Shown here: positions 8,369-17,451 of the stretch, piece by piece
How the letters are laid out: each line of letters starts with the position of its first letter
How positions within the stretch are numbered: position 1 is the first letter of the stretch
Assembly: GCF_009830285.1 (NCBI RefSeq)
Contig: NZ_WUQX01000001.1
Span: 3,410,501 to 3,474,500, forward strand
Direction: 5' to 3'
DNA from: Sporofaciens musculi
Lineage (GTDB): Bacteria; Bacillota; Clostridia; Lachnospirales; Lachnospiraceae
DNA: 64,000 nt
Translations under genes and position numbers: made by a program
Notes under the pieces: model-generated
What the model was told of the DNA's origin: nothing
Database searches by the model: none
What the model saw: only the letters and a program-made list of their open reading frames with translations

Positions 8369-9744
8369 TTTAAGAAAACAAAAGTAAGACAGATTCTTGA
8401 ACTTCTTCACAAGGATCTAAGTGCCAGAGAGATCTCTAAAACTTTGAATGTCTCTCGTAATTCTGTTGCATTTGTGAAAGAATCTTATGATAAATGTGAC
8501 AAAGACTGGGATGAAATATGTCTGATGAACGATGACGAGATCTATCAGCTTTTTTATCCCCATACCTTCAGGCCAAGAAACAGATTTGCTCCAGTGGACT
8601 ATTCGTATGTCCACAGTGAATTGAAAAAGGTCGGGGTTACAGAAATGCTGCTATGGGAGGAATACTGTGAAAAGTGTAATGCGCAGGGGCTTTCCCATTG
8701 CTGTTATGCTACATTCGCAAATGGCTATAAACGCTTTATAGCTGATAAAAATTATACCAGTCATATCGAACACAAACCGGGAGTAACTCTGGAGGTTGAC
8801 TGGTCAGGTCCCACTATGAGCTACATGGATCCTGACAAACAGGAACAGCAAACGGCATATCTATTTGTTGCAACTTTCCCCTACAGCCAGTATACCTATG
8901 TAGAGGCTGCCGCTTCAATGAATCAGTCAGACTGGCTGTCATGTAATGTCCACATGCTAGAGTTCTTTGGCGGGACACCTGTAAGGATTGTCTGTGACAA
9001 CCTAAAAACAGGCGTGATCAAACACCCGAAACATGGAGATGTCGTGCTGAATGATTCCTATTTATCTTTTGCAGAACACTACCAGGTTGCAATTATGCAG
9101 GCACAGGTAAAGAAACCCAAACAGAAAGCAAGTGTCGAAGGCGCGGTGGGAAAAATTGCAAGAAAGATCATCGGTATGCTCAGAAATGAAACTTTTCATT
9201 CTATAGAAGGGCTTAATTCGGCAATCAGAAAAGTGCTTGACAGGCTAAATGACAAACCCTTCCAAAAGAGAAACGGCAGTAGAAAAACAATTTATGAGCT
9301 GGAAGAAAGACCATATCTCAGACCCCTGCCAATGCTTCCCTTTGAGATCTGTGAGTGGTCATATAATCACAAAGTAGGCCCGAATTCCCATATATGGTTT
9401 CACAAGGGACAATACTCTGTTCCAAGCAGTTACATAAATAAATACGTTGATGTGCAGTATAACAGTTCTCTTGTTTGTATCTACGCCTCACATCAATTAG
9501 TAGCTGAGCATAAACGTATTCCCACAGGCATTCGGAATGCGAAAAGAACAGAGATGTCCCATCTTCCATATCCTATATACACTCCGGATACAATGGAATC
9601 AACCAACACAACACGCTTATGCCTTATGTGAAAAGAGCTGCAAAAAACAGAAAAAATGATCTTACAAAAAAGAATGTAAAAGATCATAAGCAGGGAATCG
9701 TAAGAGGTGCGGATTATTATAGAGAGGATGGTAGAAATTTATGA
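8369..9744 (+). pseudogene. istA: IS21 transposase IstA, start lost and frameshifted
   Basis: The coding frame begins at about 8369 (KKTKVRQILELLHKDLSARE) with TTT where an ATG would be expected. The longest start-to-stop frame uses TTG at 8444 and misses part of the helix-turn-helix. The body is an IS21 integrase: DDE core LEVDWSGPTMSYMD, VCDNLKTGV and KPKQKASVEGAVG. Near 9600 the frame shifts by one base. In the alternative frame it continues NTLMPYVKRAAKN and ends at TGA 9742-9744, overlapping the istB ATG, which is the expected arrangement. Both defects suggest an inactive copy. Confidence 0.8.
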
Positions 9745-10508
9745 ATACAGAGATCAAGAAACAATTATCAGTATTAGAACTCAGTGATTTAGTGGCTGTG
9801 ATGGAGGCTCAAGAAAAAGAAGTATCTTTTGTTGACCTGACTTACAATGAGAGACTGGAACATCTGCTCTCAGCTCTAATAACAGAACGGCAGAACAGAC
9901 TGATCACCAGGCTGACAAAGAATGCGGATTTAAAGTATCCCAATGCAAGCCTTGAAACTTTAGACTGTGATGCACGGGATATCAGTAGAGAGAAGATCGC
10001 AAATCTTGCAACCATGGGATTCGTAGGTGCTGCAACAAACCTGATCATTACAGGCCCGACGGGTGCCGGGAAAACCTATCTTGCATGTGTCCTGGGTGTA
10101 GAAGCATGTAAACAGACTCTCCGGACGTGTTATATCAGAATGCCGGATATGCTGGGACATTTTCAGACCCACAAAGATAACCTCAGAGAGCAGGTACGAT
10201 ACCGGAAGAAACTGGGAAACTATAAAGTGCTGTTCATAGATGAATGGCTGAACTATAAGATCAATGAGAAAGAGTCAAAATTCATATATGAGTTGGTAGA
10301 ACAGCGTTGTGGAAATAATCCGACGATCTTTGTCGGGCAATACGAGGTCTGTGACTGGCATGAACGGTTAGGCGGCGGAACCCAGGCCGATTCTATTATG
10401 GACCGGATCATACATAACTCTTATTCCATACCGACTACCGAAAATAACCTCAGAAAGCTGTACGATTCTCAAAAAGCCAGAAAACTTATGGAGTCCTTAA
10501 ACTCATAA
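9741..10508 (+). CDS. istB: IS21 transposition helper ATPase IstB
   Basis: This is an intact 255-residue AAA+ ATPase of the DnaC-like IstB family. It assembles on DNA and activates IstA for target capture. Walker A is GPTGAGKT, about residues 107-114, and Walker B is VLFIDEW. The C-terminal sensor region reads IMDRIIHNSYSI. The ATG overlaps the restored istA stop (ATGA), showing translational coupling. It matches IS21 helper proteins in length. Confidence 0.93.
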   Translation: MNTEIKKQLSVLELSDLVAVMEAQEKEVSFVDLTYNERLEHLLSALITERQNRLITRLTKNADLKYPNASLETLDCDARDISREKIANLATMGFVGAATNLIITGPTGAGKTYLACVLGVEACKQTLRTCYIRMPDMLGHFQTHKDNLREQVRYRKKLGNYKVLFIDEWLNYKINEKESKFIYELVEQRCGNNPTIFVGQYEVCDWHERLGGGTQADSIMDRIIHNSYSIPTTENNLRKLYDSQKARKLMESLNS

Positions 10509-10537
10509 AATCGCAGATTTATTTTTATAAGTGGCAG

Positions 10538-10663
10538 ATGATAAATCAACCGTTAGCAGGAAACACTGATGACTCTTTAGATGCCACAACATTTATTCCT
10601 TTTATCAGGAAGTTTTTAATGAAAATAAAGTTAGACGAACCGACCATTCCTAATGGTATCTGA
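10538..10663 (+). other. Possible small ORF in IS21 3' region
   Basis: A 41-codon frame (MINQPLAGNTDDSLD onward) lies 29 bp after istB, without a clear ribosome site. It could be a small passenger gene or chance. No family is recognised. Confidence 0.25.
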
Positions 10664-10687
10664 CAAAAAATACGAAATCTACAAGTA

Positions 10688-10897
10688 TTGCTTGATCTGG
10701 CAGACAATTTAAGGGATGAAATCCTGGCATGGTATACAGCCGAACTAAAATCTTATGATTTCAGAGCTGATGCACAGCAAGAATTATTTGATCTTGGAAC
10801 AGGAACCACTGTTGAAGGGATCTCAGAACTTGCCATCATGGAGGCACTTTCCGAGCTTCAGATTTTCAATGAAGTAAGAAAGAAAAATATGAGATGA
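10688..10897 (+). other. Possible small acidic ORF in IS21 3' region
   Basis: A 69-codon frame opens at TTG 10688. It reads LDLADNLRDEILAWYTAELK and is amphipathic, with protein-like composition. It may be the second part of a broken passenger gene beginning near 10538. No ribosome site or family is recognised. From 10898 to the right IS end there is only AT-rich sequence and one hairpin near 10993-11027. Confidence 0.35.
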
Positions 10898-11282
10898 AAT
10901 TTATTTGCCCTTAATTTGAAGCTGTTATTTTAAGCTTTGTTCAAGTTTTATGCAAAAGATTGTCTCGGTGATTCGATTAGCAGACAAAGAGAGGGCAGAG
11001 CCGGTCATCAAAGGTTCTGTCTTCTTTCGTTCGAAAAGAGAATATGCTGGAAAAATAAGATTTCGAGGAATTTCGTATCAACATAGCTGGCCAAAGGTCT
11101 GCTTTGTTATTTCTTAAATTTTATTCAGGAACATTCCTAAATTACTCTGGACAATTCATGATATTTTCAGTACAACTATATCTTGTATCTTATAGATGGC
11201 TCCCAAGCTTTAGAATAATCATACAGACCAAAATGGAACTTTTGTTCTGTACTTTTTTATACCTTATCGGACGGTAGCCCGC

Positions 11283-11328
11283 CCCGTCAGGGGCATGTAT
11301 TACGGGATGCCCTGATGGGTATATCTTT
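11283..11328 (+). terminator. Rho-independent terminator
   Basis: Stem CCCGTCAGGGGCAT / ATGCCCTGATGGG (11283-11296 with 11307-11319), then ATATCTTTTT. It lies just outside the IS21 right end. The gene it served has probably been lost. Confidence 0.65.
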
Positions 11329-11380
11329 TTATGCTATTCAGTTATGCTTTATCTTAGTTTCATGCAAGAAATTCTCTGAT

Positions 11381-11785
11381 TTATTCTATATAATTATCTT
11401 TTGAAAAATCTGTACCGCTTTCACTTTCTTCTTTTGGGATTACTTCATCAATAAACGGCTGGAAATCGTCTAAGCAGTCCCCTATGATTTCCTTAATGCT
11501 GCCAAATGGCATAGAGGTATCCTTTAGGGTTTCGGCGGTATCTCCGTAAACATCTATGGTGATAATTTCTTTCGCATGTCCCATGAGCTGTGATACTGCT
11601 TTGGGATTAAAATTGTTCTTTAATAAGATAGTGCAGAAGGTGCTTCGCAGATCATGCCATCTTATATCGGGCAGTCCATTGTCCTCCAACATCTTCTTAT
11701 AATGCCTCCAGTGAAAGTCCTTGCTTCTCGGACGCCCATAGGAGGAACAGCAGATATAATCCAAGCTTGCTACGGTATGCGACAC
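11381..11785 (-). pseudogene. Tyrosine integrase, C-terminal remnant
   Basis: About 130 codons remain of the catalytic half of a Tn916-type tyrosine recombinase: HDLRSTFCTILLKNNF (HxxR box), SQLMGHAKEIITIDVYGDT (second His and the nucleophile Tyr). The N-terminal arm-binding and core-binding domains and the first catalytic Arg are missing. An in-frame stop lies immediately upstream of the fragment. It cannot be active and marks an older integrated element, now lost. Confidence 0.8.
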
Positions 11786-11856
11786 TCTTTATGCTGCATA
11801 CGATCTGTTGCTTTCCGCCGGTCTGTCTGAATGTCGTTTTTCTGTCCCTGCCCATC

Positions 11857-12018
11857 TCAGGCAGCATTGTTTCCCTTACTCTCCAAAAAATTCTTGTTCG
11901 CACTGGCAATTAGTTCATCGGAAGGCGGTTTGCTCACATATTCTTCCAACGCATATGCACTGTCTTCCCAAAAATTCGTAAAATCAAAGCCCTCAAACAT
12001 ATTTTCGGTTCCTTCCAT
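11857..12018 (-). pseudogene. SMI1/KNR4-family protein, N-terminal remnant
   Basis: A 53-codon frame starts MEGTENMFEGFDFTNFWED and continues YALEEYVSKPPSDELIASAN. This matches the opening of SMI1/KNR4 (SUKH) proteins, often immunity proteins for polymorphic toxins. The sequence then breaks off (KNFLESKGNNAA stop) and abuts the integrase debris, so it is a truncated relic. Confidence 0.55.
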
Positions 12019-12109
12019 TCTGATTCAACTTCGATATTCTAGTATGTCAAATTCTGATATTACACTTTCTGTCACTTCCCGATAACCTGAAAGTATGCGT
12101 TCTGCTTAA

Positions 12110-12405
12110 TCACTTATTTGGACTATATTTTGTCCCTGTAACCAAACATAAAAACGGTATTCTAATACTTATTTCGCAACAAACAAAGGTCGTAAAATAT
12201 GACAAAAGTACTGTGCTTATAAATATAATAAAAGTGCGATTTCCACATATTTCATACAATAGATACTGGAACAAAACAACCCATATAAAATGATAAATAT
12301 AAAACAGAAAAGACCTTTTTCTCATGTAATTTGATACTTTTCCATTAAAACTCAAATATCTTTTTGCTAAACCTATTAAAGCAATTACCATAATCCATTC
12401 TGATA
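12110..12405 (-). pseudogene. Acyltransferase family protein, C-terminal half (host gene split by the 12-kb element)
   Basis: About 98 codons of the C-terminal part of an acyltransferase_3-type membrane protein are visible: SEWIMVIALIGLAKRYLSF, then YMRKRSFLFYIYHFIWVV and two more hydrophobic segments, ending CLVTGTKYSPNK. Its N-terminal half lies at 24416-25193 on the same strand, 12 kb away. Joining the halves at the shared ATG/CAT restores an uninterrupted reading (NTITKY + VSEW). Total length would be about 360 residues, normal for the family. It has no start of its own. Confidence 0.85.
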
Positions 12406-12408
12406 CAT

Positions 12409-12432
12409 GAGTGAAACCAGATAAGGAGAAAA
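12409..12432 (+). repeat. Left terminal inverted repeat of mobilizable element
   Basis: It matches the right end (24389-24412, inverted) at about 20 of 24 positions, sharing the core AAACCAGATA. It is probably the recombinase half-site of attL. Confidence 0.75.
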
Positions 12433-12501
12433 CTAAAAATTGTGTTTAAGACAACAGACACCATAATGTGGAGTGAATATCTTATTTGGAGGAAATAGAA
12501 A

Positions 12502-12876
12502 ATGGCAAAATCATTATTTGAGGAACTGGGCGGCAGATACGAAAGGCAAGGCGATTATTTAATACCGTGTTTGTCTGTACCCGCCGAAGAAGAACAGCCC
12601 ATAGGCATATGGGGACAGCGGCATATGAACTATCTGAAGCAGTACCATAAGGTTACATACACTAATCTTTTTACAAACGGCAGGCTCAACGCCTATCTTG
12701 TTGATGTAGACAGGCAGGCACAGGAACGCTTTGAAAGGCTCATAGAGGGCATGAAGCAAACACAAGACATAACAGAACAGCTAAAGGCTGAAAATGCCTT
12801 AGAATGGACAGGAAAAATGAATAACATAAGAGCTTGTGCGAGGAAGATTGTATATGATGAAATCATTTACGCATAG
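12502..12876 (+). CDS. tnpV: TnpV-family transposon protein
   Basis: This encodes 124 residues and is the first gene inside the left end, as in Tn4451-type elements. Characteristic segments are LFEELGGRYERQGDYLIP, IGIWGQRHMNYLKQYHKV and the C-terminal WTGKMNNIRACARKIVYDEI. TnpV is conserved in such elements, but its biochemical role is not established. The ribosome site is TTGGAGGAAATAGAAA. A strong hairpin terminator follows. Confidence 0.85.
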   Translation: MAKSLFEELGGRYERQGDYLIPCLSVPAEEEQPIGIWGQRHMNYLKQYHKVTYTNLFTNGRLNAYLVDVDRQAQERFERLIEGMKQTQDITEQLKAENALEWTGKMNNIRACARKIVYDEIIYA

Positions 12877-12884
12877 ACAGCAAG

Positions 12885-12917
12885 GCGACAGGGAAAAGCT
12901 CTGTCGCTTTTCTTTTC
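12885..12917 (+). terminator. Terminator after tnpV
   Basis: Stem GCGACAG / CTGTCGC (12885-12891 with 12901-12907), then TTTTCTTTTC. Confidence 0.8.
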
Positions 12918-13029
12918 GGGAAGCATCTGATTTAATAGTGATTTTTTTCTGAATATATTGACATGGCAGTAATGAGTTACTATGCTATTCGGCAGGAACT
13001 TGTTACTACTAAGTACAAAGGAAAAATAG

Positions 13030-13512
13030 ATGAAAATGGATGAACTCTTTGAAGAATACAACTGTGATACCGAACACAGAGTACAAGCGATATTTTCAAG
13101 TATCTTTATACTACAAAATCGTATGCAGACAGCGGGTGAAAAACTTCAAACGGAAATATCCCTAAAGCAATGGTTATTACTTGCAATGACAGCTTGCTGT
13201 CCAGAGCCACGAACATTAACAAATATCGGAAACCTTATGGGCTGTTCCAGACAGAATATAAAAAAATTAGCTTTAACTCTTGAAAAGAAAGGATTTGTCC
13301 GTTTGCTATTAGAGGGAAATAATTCTGTCCGTATTGAGCTAACCGATAAAGCAGGTCAATATGCCGAAGAAATAGGAGAACGCCATTCACAGTTTTTGAA
13401 GTTGCTATTTACAGATTTCAACGAGGACAAAATAGATTTGCTTTTCCATCTTTATGTAAAATTATTTGTCGGCATAGGAGAAATTAGGCTAATGAACATT
13501 GGGAATGGGTAA
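13030..13512 (+). CDS. MarR-family transcriptional regulator
   Basis: This encodes 160 residues. A winged-helix DNA-binding region is visible (LTNIGNLMGCSRQNIKKLALTL, then wing KKGFVRLLLEGNNSVRIELTDKA), flanked by helices typical of MarR dimers. It sits 108 bp upstream of the ABC-transporter gene in the same direction and probably controls the cargo, the transfer functions or both. Start ATG 13030 follows AAAGGAAAAATAG. Confidence 0.8.
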   Translation: MKMDELFEEYNCDTEHRVQAIFSSIFILQNRMQTAGEKLQTEISLKQWLLLAMTACCPEPRTLTNIGNLMGCSRQNIKKLALTLEKKGFVRLLLEGNNSVRIELTDKAGQYAEEIGERHSQFLKLLFTDFNEDKIDLLFHLYVKLFVGIGEIRLMNIGNG

Positions 13513-13553
13513 ACGTTTTTCATTATCACCCATAATTTGATTGCCGCAAACCG

Positions 13554-13588
13554 ATTTAAGGATTATTTAATAACTTCTATGCTACAAT
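13554..13588 (+). promoter_or_regulatory. Probable response-regulator-controlled promoter of the ABC operon
   Basis: Two direct repeats ATTTAAG / ATTTAAT lie exactly 11 bp apart (13554 and 13565), where a -35 would be. The -10 TACAAT is at 13583-13588. This is the usual layout for an OmpR-type activator, plausibly the regulator encoded at 16786. Confidence 0.5.
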
Positions 13589-13619
13589 CGAATCACAAAG
13601 CGAAAGGAGCAATAAAAAA

Positions 13620-16007
13620 ATGTATTTACGAATACTAAAAAAAGACCTAAAGCGCAAAAGGGCAATGAACGTGATATTGCTGGTGTTTATTATACTCGCG
13701 TCGATGTTCATGTCCTCAGGCGTGAGCAACATCATCACCGTGACGACTGCGCTGGACAGCTATTTTGAAATGGCGGACGTACCCGATTACTGGGCGATGA
13801 GCGAAAACAAATCCTCAGACAAGGACATTTGTGGGACACTTGAAAACGCCTCCGCGATAGACGAGTTCCGTATTGAGGAGTACGTCCGTGTGTCCCAGTC
13901 CAATATTACGCGGGCCGGCGAACCGCTTAACGATTCCAACGCCAATCAGATATTTGTATTACAGAGCGACAGCGATATGGGGATGAATTATTTCCTGGAC
14001 GACGAAAATATTCTTAAAAGCGTACCGAAAGGGGAAATTTACGCTACCCGTTTCATAGAGAAAAGCATGGGACTTAAGGTAGGCGACAAAATTACTGTCG
14101 AAATAGAGGGCGTAAGCCACGAATTTACCTTTGCGGGCAGTTTCAAGGACGCTGTCTGCGGCACGGAATTGATGGGCATTAAAAGGTTTATCATGAACGG
14201 CGAGGAATTTGACGAATATATGTCCGACGAAACGATGAAAAATATGTACGGCGGGAAATTCTTATACATACACACCGCCAATCTTGACAAGACCCTGTCC
14301 CAGATAGCGGATATATCCGACAGCTTTACCTTTGCGAGTGGCACGGATACACTGGGTCAAGCCTATATTTTTAACATGATAATCTTGGGTCTTATCCTTG
14401 CGGTGAGCCTTATTCTTATCATCATATCCTTTGCGGTACTGCGGTTCACCATAGCCTTTACCCTCTCCGAAGAATTCCGCGAGATAGGCGTTATGAAAGC
14501 AATAGGCATACGGAACATAAAAATTCGGGGGCTGTACCTTACAAAATACTTCGCCATTTCCGTTGTCGGCGCAGCACTCGGCTTGATACTCAGCTACCCA
14601 TTCGGGAAAATGCTTATTAGTTATTCCTCGGAGTCTATTATAATAGACAGCAGCAATAACGGATTTGTAAACATTGCCTGCGCGGTTCTGACAGCGGCTG
14701 TGATTCTCCTGTTCTGTCTCAGTTGTACGGGCAGGGTGAGCAAAATGTCCCCTATCGACGCTGTAAGGAACGGGCAGACAGGGGAACGCTTCCGCAAAAA
14801 AGGCGTTATGAGCCTTGGAAAATCGCGGCTTGGCACGACGGCTTTCCTTGCCGCAAACGATATTGTAAGCAGTCCCAAACGCTACGCTGTCATTGCTTTT
14901 ACGTTTTTTCTGTGTATGTCGCTGCTGATAATGCTTTCCAATGTCACGGCGTCTCTTATAAGCGGAAAGCTGCTGAAATATTTCGGGAATGCAGACTGCC
15001 ACGCCGTTGCGGACATCGGCGACGAAGCTGTGAAATTTATGACCGTGGACGGACATGAAAAGGTTAAAAAATATCTTGATGATATGGAGCAGACCCTTGC
15101 GGAAAACGGTATGCCCGCGGAATGTATGACGGAATATTATATTTATACGATGATAAGATACGGCGAATATGAAAGCAAGACAGCTATACTTCAGGGTACG
15201 GGAACAACAATGGATATGTACGAATATTTAGAGGGTACTCCTCCCCAAAACAGCGACGAAATTGCGATGACAACCCTTTTGGCAAAAAAGCTGGGTGCGG
15301 AAATAGGCGATACCGTTACCTTGTCCTACCCGACGGGCGAAACGGCGGAGTTCATCATAACCGCTCTGTATCAGGCAATGGTCAACCAGGGCATATCCGT
15401 AAGGGTTCATACCGACTGCGATATCAACTATATCGCAGCAATCGGCTCCCCCGGTACGCAGATAAGATTTACCGACGACCCCGACGATAAGGAAGTATTA
15501 AGCAGAATTGAAAAAATCGAGGAGCTTTATCCTAAGTTTTCAAGCGTTAAAACAGCGGGCGAAACCGTAAAGGACACCACCGGAGTCGGCGATGCCATAG
15601 ACGCGGTTAAAAAAATGTCCGCCGTCCTTACGGTAATTTTAGCCGCACTTATAACCGTGCTTATGGCGCGTTCCTTTATCGCAAAGGAGCAGGCGGAAAT
15701 TGCCCTTTTGAAAGCCATCGGCATTAGGAACGCCAAAATATATGGACAGTACACATTAAGATTTTTCATTGCGGTGGCGGCGGCTGTACTTCTTGCGGAG
15801 TTTTTGGGTATGCCCCTTACAAAGCTTTGCTTTGACCCTATTTTCGGGACGATGGGGCTTGAAATGGGCGTAGAATATATGCAAAACCCTGTGGAGATAT
15901 ACGCAGTATTCCCCGTTATCGTCCTTACCGCCACAGCCGTAAGCGCGTTTTTGACCTCTTTGTACACAAGAAAAATCAAATCCTCCGATACAGCAAGCAT
16001 TGAATAA
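13620..16007 (+). CDS. ABC transporter permease with two FtsX domains
   Basis: This 795-residue membrane protein has an N-terminal transmembrane helix (about 18-40), a large extracellular domain, and two FtsX repeats. Each repeat carries the coupling motif near the membrane: EEFREIGVMKAIGIRNIKI (about 282-300) and EQAEIALLKAIGIRNAKI. The layout fits exporters or sensors of cationic antimicrobial peptides. It is followed after 18 bp by its ATPase and then by a two-component system, forming a four-gene operon. Start ATG follows GCGAAAGGAGCAATAAAAAA. The substrate is not determinable from sequence. Confidence 0.9.
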   Translation: MYLRILKKDLKRKRAMNVILLVFIILASMFMSSGVSNIITVTTALDSYFEMADVPDYWAMSENKSSDKDICGTLENASAIDEFRIEEYVRVSQSNITRAGEPLNDSNANQIFVLQSDSDMGMNYFLDDENILKSVPKGEIYATRFIEKSMGLKVGDKITVEIEGVSHEFTFAGSFKDAVCGTELMGIKRFIMNGEEFDEYMSDETMKNMYGGKFLYIHTANLDKTLSQIADISDSFTFASGTDTLGQAYIFNMIILGLILAVSLILIIISFAVLRFTIAFTLSEEFREIGVMKAIGIRNIKIRGLYLTKYFAISVVGAALGLILSYPFGKMLISYSSESIIIDSSNNGFVNIACAVLTAAVILLFCLSCTGRVSKMSPIDAVRNGQTGERFRKKGVMSLGKSRLGTTAFLAANDIVSSPKRYAVIAFTFFLCMSLLIMLSNVTASLISGKLLKYFGNADCHAVADIGDEAVKFMTVDGHEKVKKYLDDMEQTLAENGMPAECMTEYYIYTMIRYGEYESKTAILQGTGTTMDMYEYLEGTPPQNSDEIAMTTLLAKKLGAEIGDTVTLSYPTGETAEFIITALYQAMVNQGISVRVHTDCDINYIAAIGSPGTQIRFTDDPDDKEVLSRIEKIEELYPKFSSVKTAGETVKDTTGVGDAIDAVKKMSAVLTVILAALITVLMARSFIAKEQAEIALLKAIGIRNAKIYGQYTLRFFIAVAAAVLLAEFLGMPLTKLCFDPIFGTMGLEMGVEYMQNPVEIYAVFPVIVLTATAVSAFLTSLYTRKIKSSDTASIE

Positions 16008-16025
16008 TGAAAGGAAGAATCAATT

Positions 16026-16784
16026 ATGAATATTCTCGAAGTAAAAGACCTCTGCAAAACGTATATCGTAAACAAGCGGCAGAACAACGTATTGAAAAAT
16101 GTAAATTTCACGATTGGCGAGGGAGAAATGGTCGCCGTTATGGGTCCGTCAGGTTCTGGAAAATCCACGCTGCTGTACGCAGTTTCGGGCATGGATAACT
16201 TTACCGCAGGAGAAGTGAGTTTCTGTGGGAAAAATATCGCAGGGATAGGAGAAAAAGAACTTGCAGCCCTGCGCCTTGACGAAATGGGTTTTATCTTTCA
16301 GCAAATGTATATGCTGAAAAACCTCACCATATTGGATAATATCATACTTCCTGCAACGCAATCCAAAAAGCAGCGTGAACCCCGCAGGGAAACGGCGCGG
16401 CGCGGCCAAGATTTCATGCGCAAGCTCGGCATTATCGACATTGCCGACAACGACATCAATGAGGTTTCGGGCGGTCAGCTCCAGCGGGCGTGCATTTGCC
16501 GCAGTATGATAAACAACCCGAAAATGATTTTTGCCGACGAGCCGACAGGGGCATTGAACCGCACTTCCTCCGACGAGGTAATGGAAGAGCTTGTAAAATT
16601 AAATTCTGAGGGAACAACAATCATGCTCGTTACCCACGATGTTAAGGTCGCGGCAAAATGTACAAGGGTCATGTACATTGTTGACGGGAACATAAAGGGA
16701 GAGTACGACTTAAGCGACTGTTCCACACAGATAAGAGAACGGGAGCGCGCATTGAATAACTGGCTTCTGGAATTAGGGTGGTAA
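16026..16784 (+). CDS. ABC transporter ATP-binding protein (MacB/BceA-like)
   Basis: This 252-residue nucleotide-binding subunit has Walker A GPSGSGKST (40-48), Q-loop FIFQQMYML, signature VSGGQ (147-151), Walker B MIFADEPTGALN (167-178) and H-loop VTHD. It pairs with the preceding FtsX permease. In the family, such pairs expel or detach peptide antibiotics from the membrane or from lipid II and also signal to a cognate kinase. The ribosome site is GAAAGGAAGAATCAATT. Confidence 0.95.
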   Translation: MNILEVKDLCKTYIVNKRQNNVLKNVNFTIGEGEMVAVMGPSGSGKSTLLYAVSGMDNFTAGEVSFCGKNIAGIGEKELAALRLDEMGFIFQQMYMLKNLTILDNIILPATQSKKQREPRRETARRGQDFMRKLGIIDIADNDINEVSGGQLQRACICRSMINNPKMIFADEPTGALNRTSSDEVMEELVKLNSEGTTIMLVTHDVKVAAKCTRVMYIVDGNIKGEYDLSDCSTQIRERERALNNWLLELGW

Positions 16785-16785
16785 T

Positions 16786-17451
16786 ATGGATATTCTCATT
16801 GTTGAGGACAACAAGGAGCTTGCCGACCTGCTGTGTGATTTTCTCCGTGCGGAAAATTATACAGTATCGGCGGTTCAAACAGCCGAAGAAGCCTTGCTGC
16901 TGTACAAAAGATACGGCGCAAGGCTTGTCGTGCTTGACATCATGCTGCCCGATAAGGACGGATTTTATGTTCTGGAAAAAATCCGCAGGTCGAGCAACAC
17001 GCCCGTATTGATTGTAAGTGCGAAAACGGAAAAGGATGACAAGCTGAACGGACTGAATCTCGGCGCAGACGATTATATAGAAAAGCCATATGATATTGAT
17101 ATTATGCTCGCAAAAATAAGCGGGATTTTTAAGCGACGATACGCTCTTGACGAAATTACTGACGACAATATACGCATAAATAAGGCGAGCCGTGCCGTTT
17201 ACAAAAATGAAAAAAAACTTGAAATGACCACGAAGGAATTTGAGCTGCTTCTGCTTTTAATGGAGAATAAGGGCAGGGCTTTAAGCAAGGAATACATTTT
17301 TGAACAGGTCTGGGGCAGCGACAGCTTTTCAGAACAGCAGACACTGACGGTACACATAAAATGGCTGCGGCAGAAAATAGAGGACGCCCCCAAAAACCCT
17401 AAAAAAATAGTTACCGTATGGGGGGTGGGTTATAAATATGAAAGCGTTTAA
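16786..17451 (+). CDS. OmpR/PhoB-type response regulator
   Basis: This encodes 221 residues. The receiver domain has the acidic pair EDN (7-9), phospho-acceptor Asp51 in VVLDIMLPDK, and conserved Lys in the EKPYD segment. The C-terminal winged helix (TTKEFELLLLLMENKGRAL; VHIKWLRQKIED) binds DNA. It starts one base after the ATPase stop and overlaps the kinase gene by 14 bp. The 11-bp repeats at 13554 are a likely target. Confidence 0.95.
   Translation: MDILIVEDNKELADLLCDFLRAENYTVSAVQTAEEALLLYKRYGARLVVLDIMLPDKDGFYVLEKIRRSSNTPVLIVSAKTEKDDKLNGLNLGADDYIEKPYDIDIMLAKISGIFKRRYALDEITDDNIRINKASRAVYKNEKKLEMTTKEFELLLLLMENKGRALSKEYIFEQVWGSDSFSEQQTLTVHIKWLRQKIEDAPKNPKKIVTVWGVGYKYESV

Larger units (their letters stand above)
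8237..11221 (+). mobile_element. IS21-family element
   Basis: The terminal inverted repeats are 30 bp and near-perfect: TGATTATTCTAATGCTTGGG at 8237 onward and its complement ending at 11221, with TG...CA ends. Further copies of GCTTGGGAGCCA lie inside the left end (about 8270-8325), as is usual for IS21. The element holds istA, istB and about 680 bp of extra sequence before the right end. No target duplication is obvious. Confidence 0.88.

Noticed and set aside
14262-15056. 264-codon minus-strand frame inside the FtsX permease gene
   Set aside because: The plus strand encodes clear FtsX motifs; the antisense frame is a codon-bias shadow.
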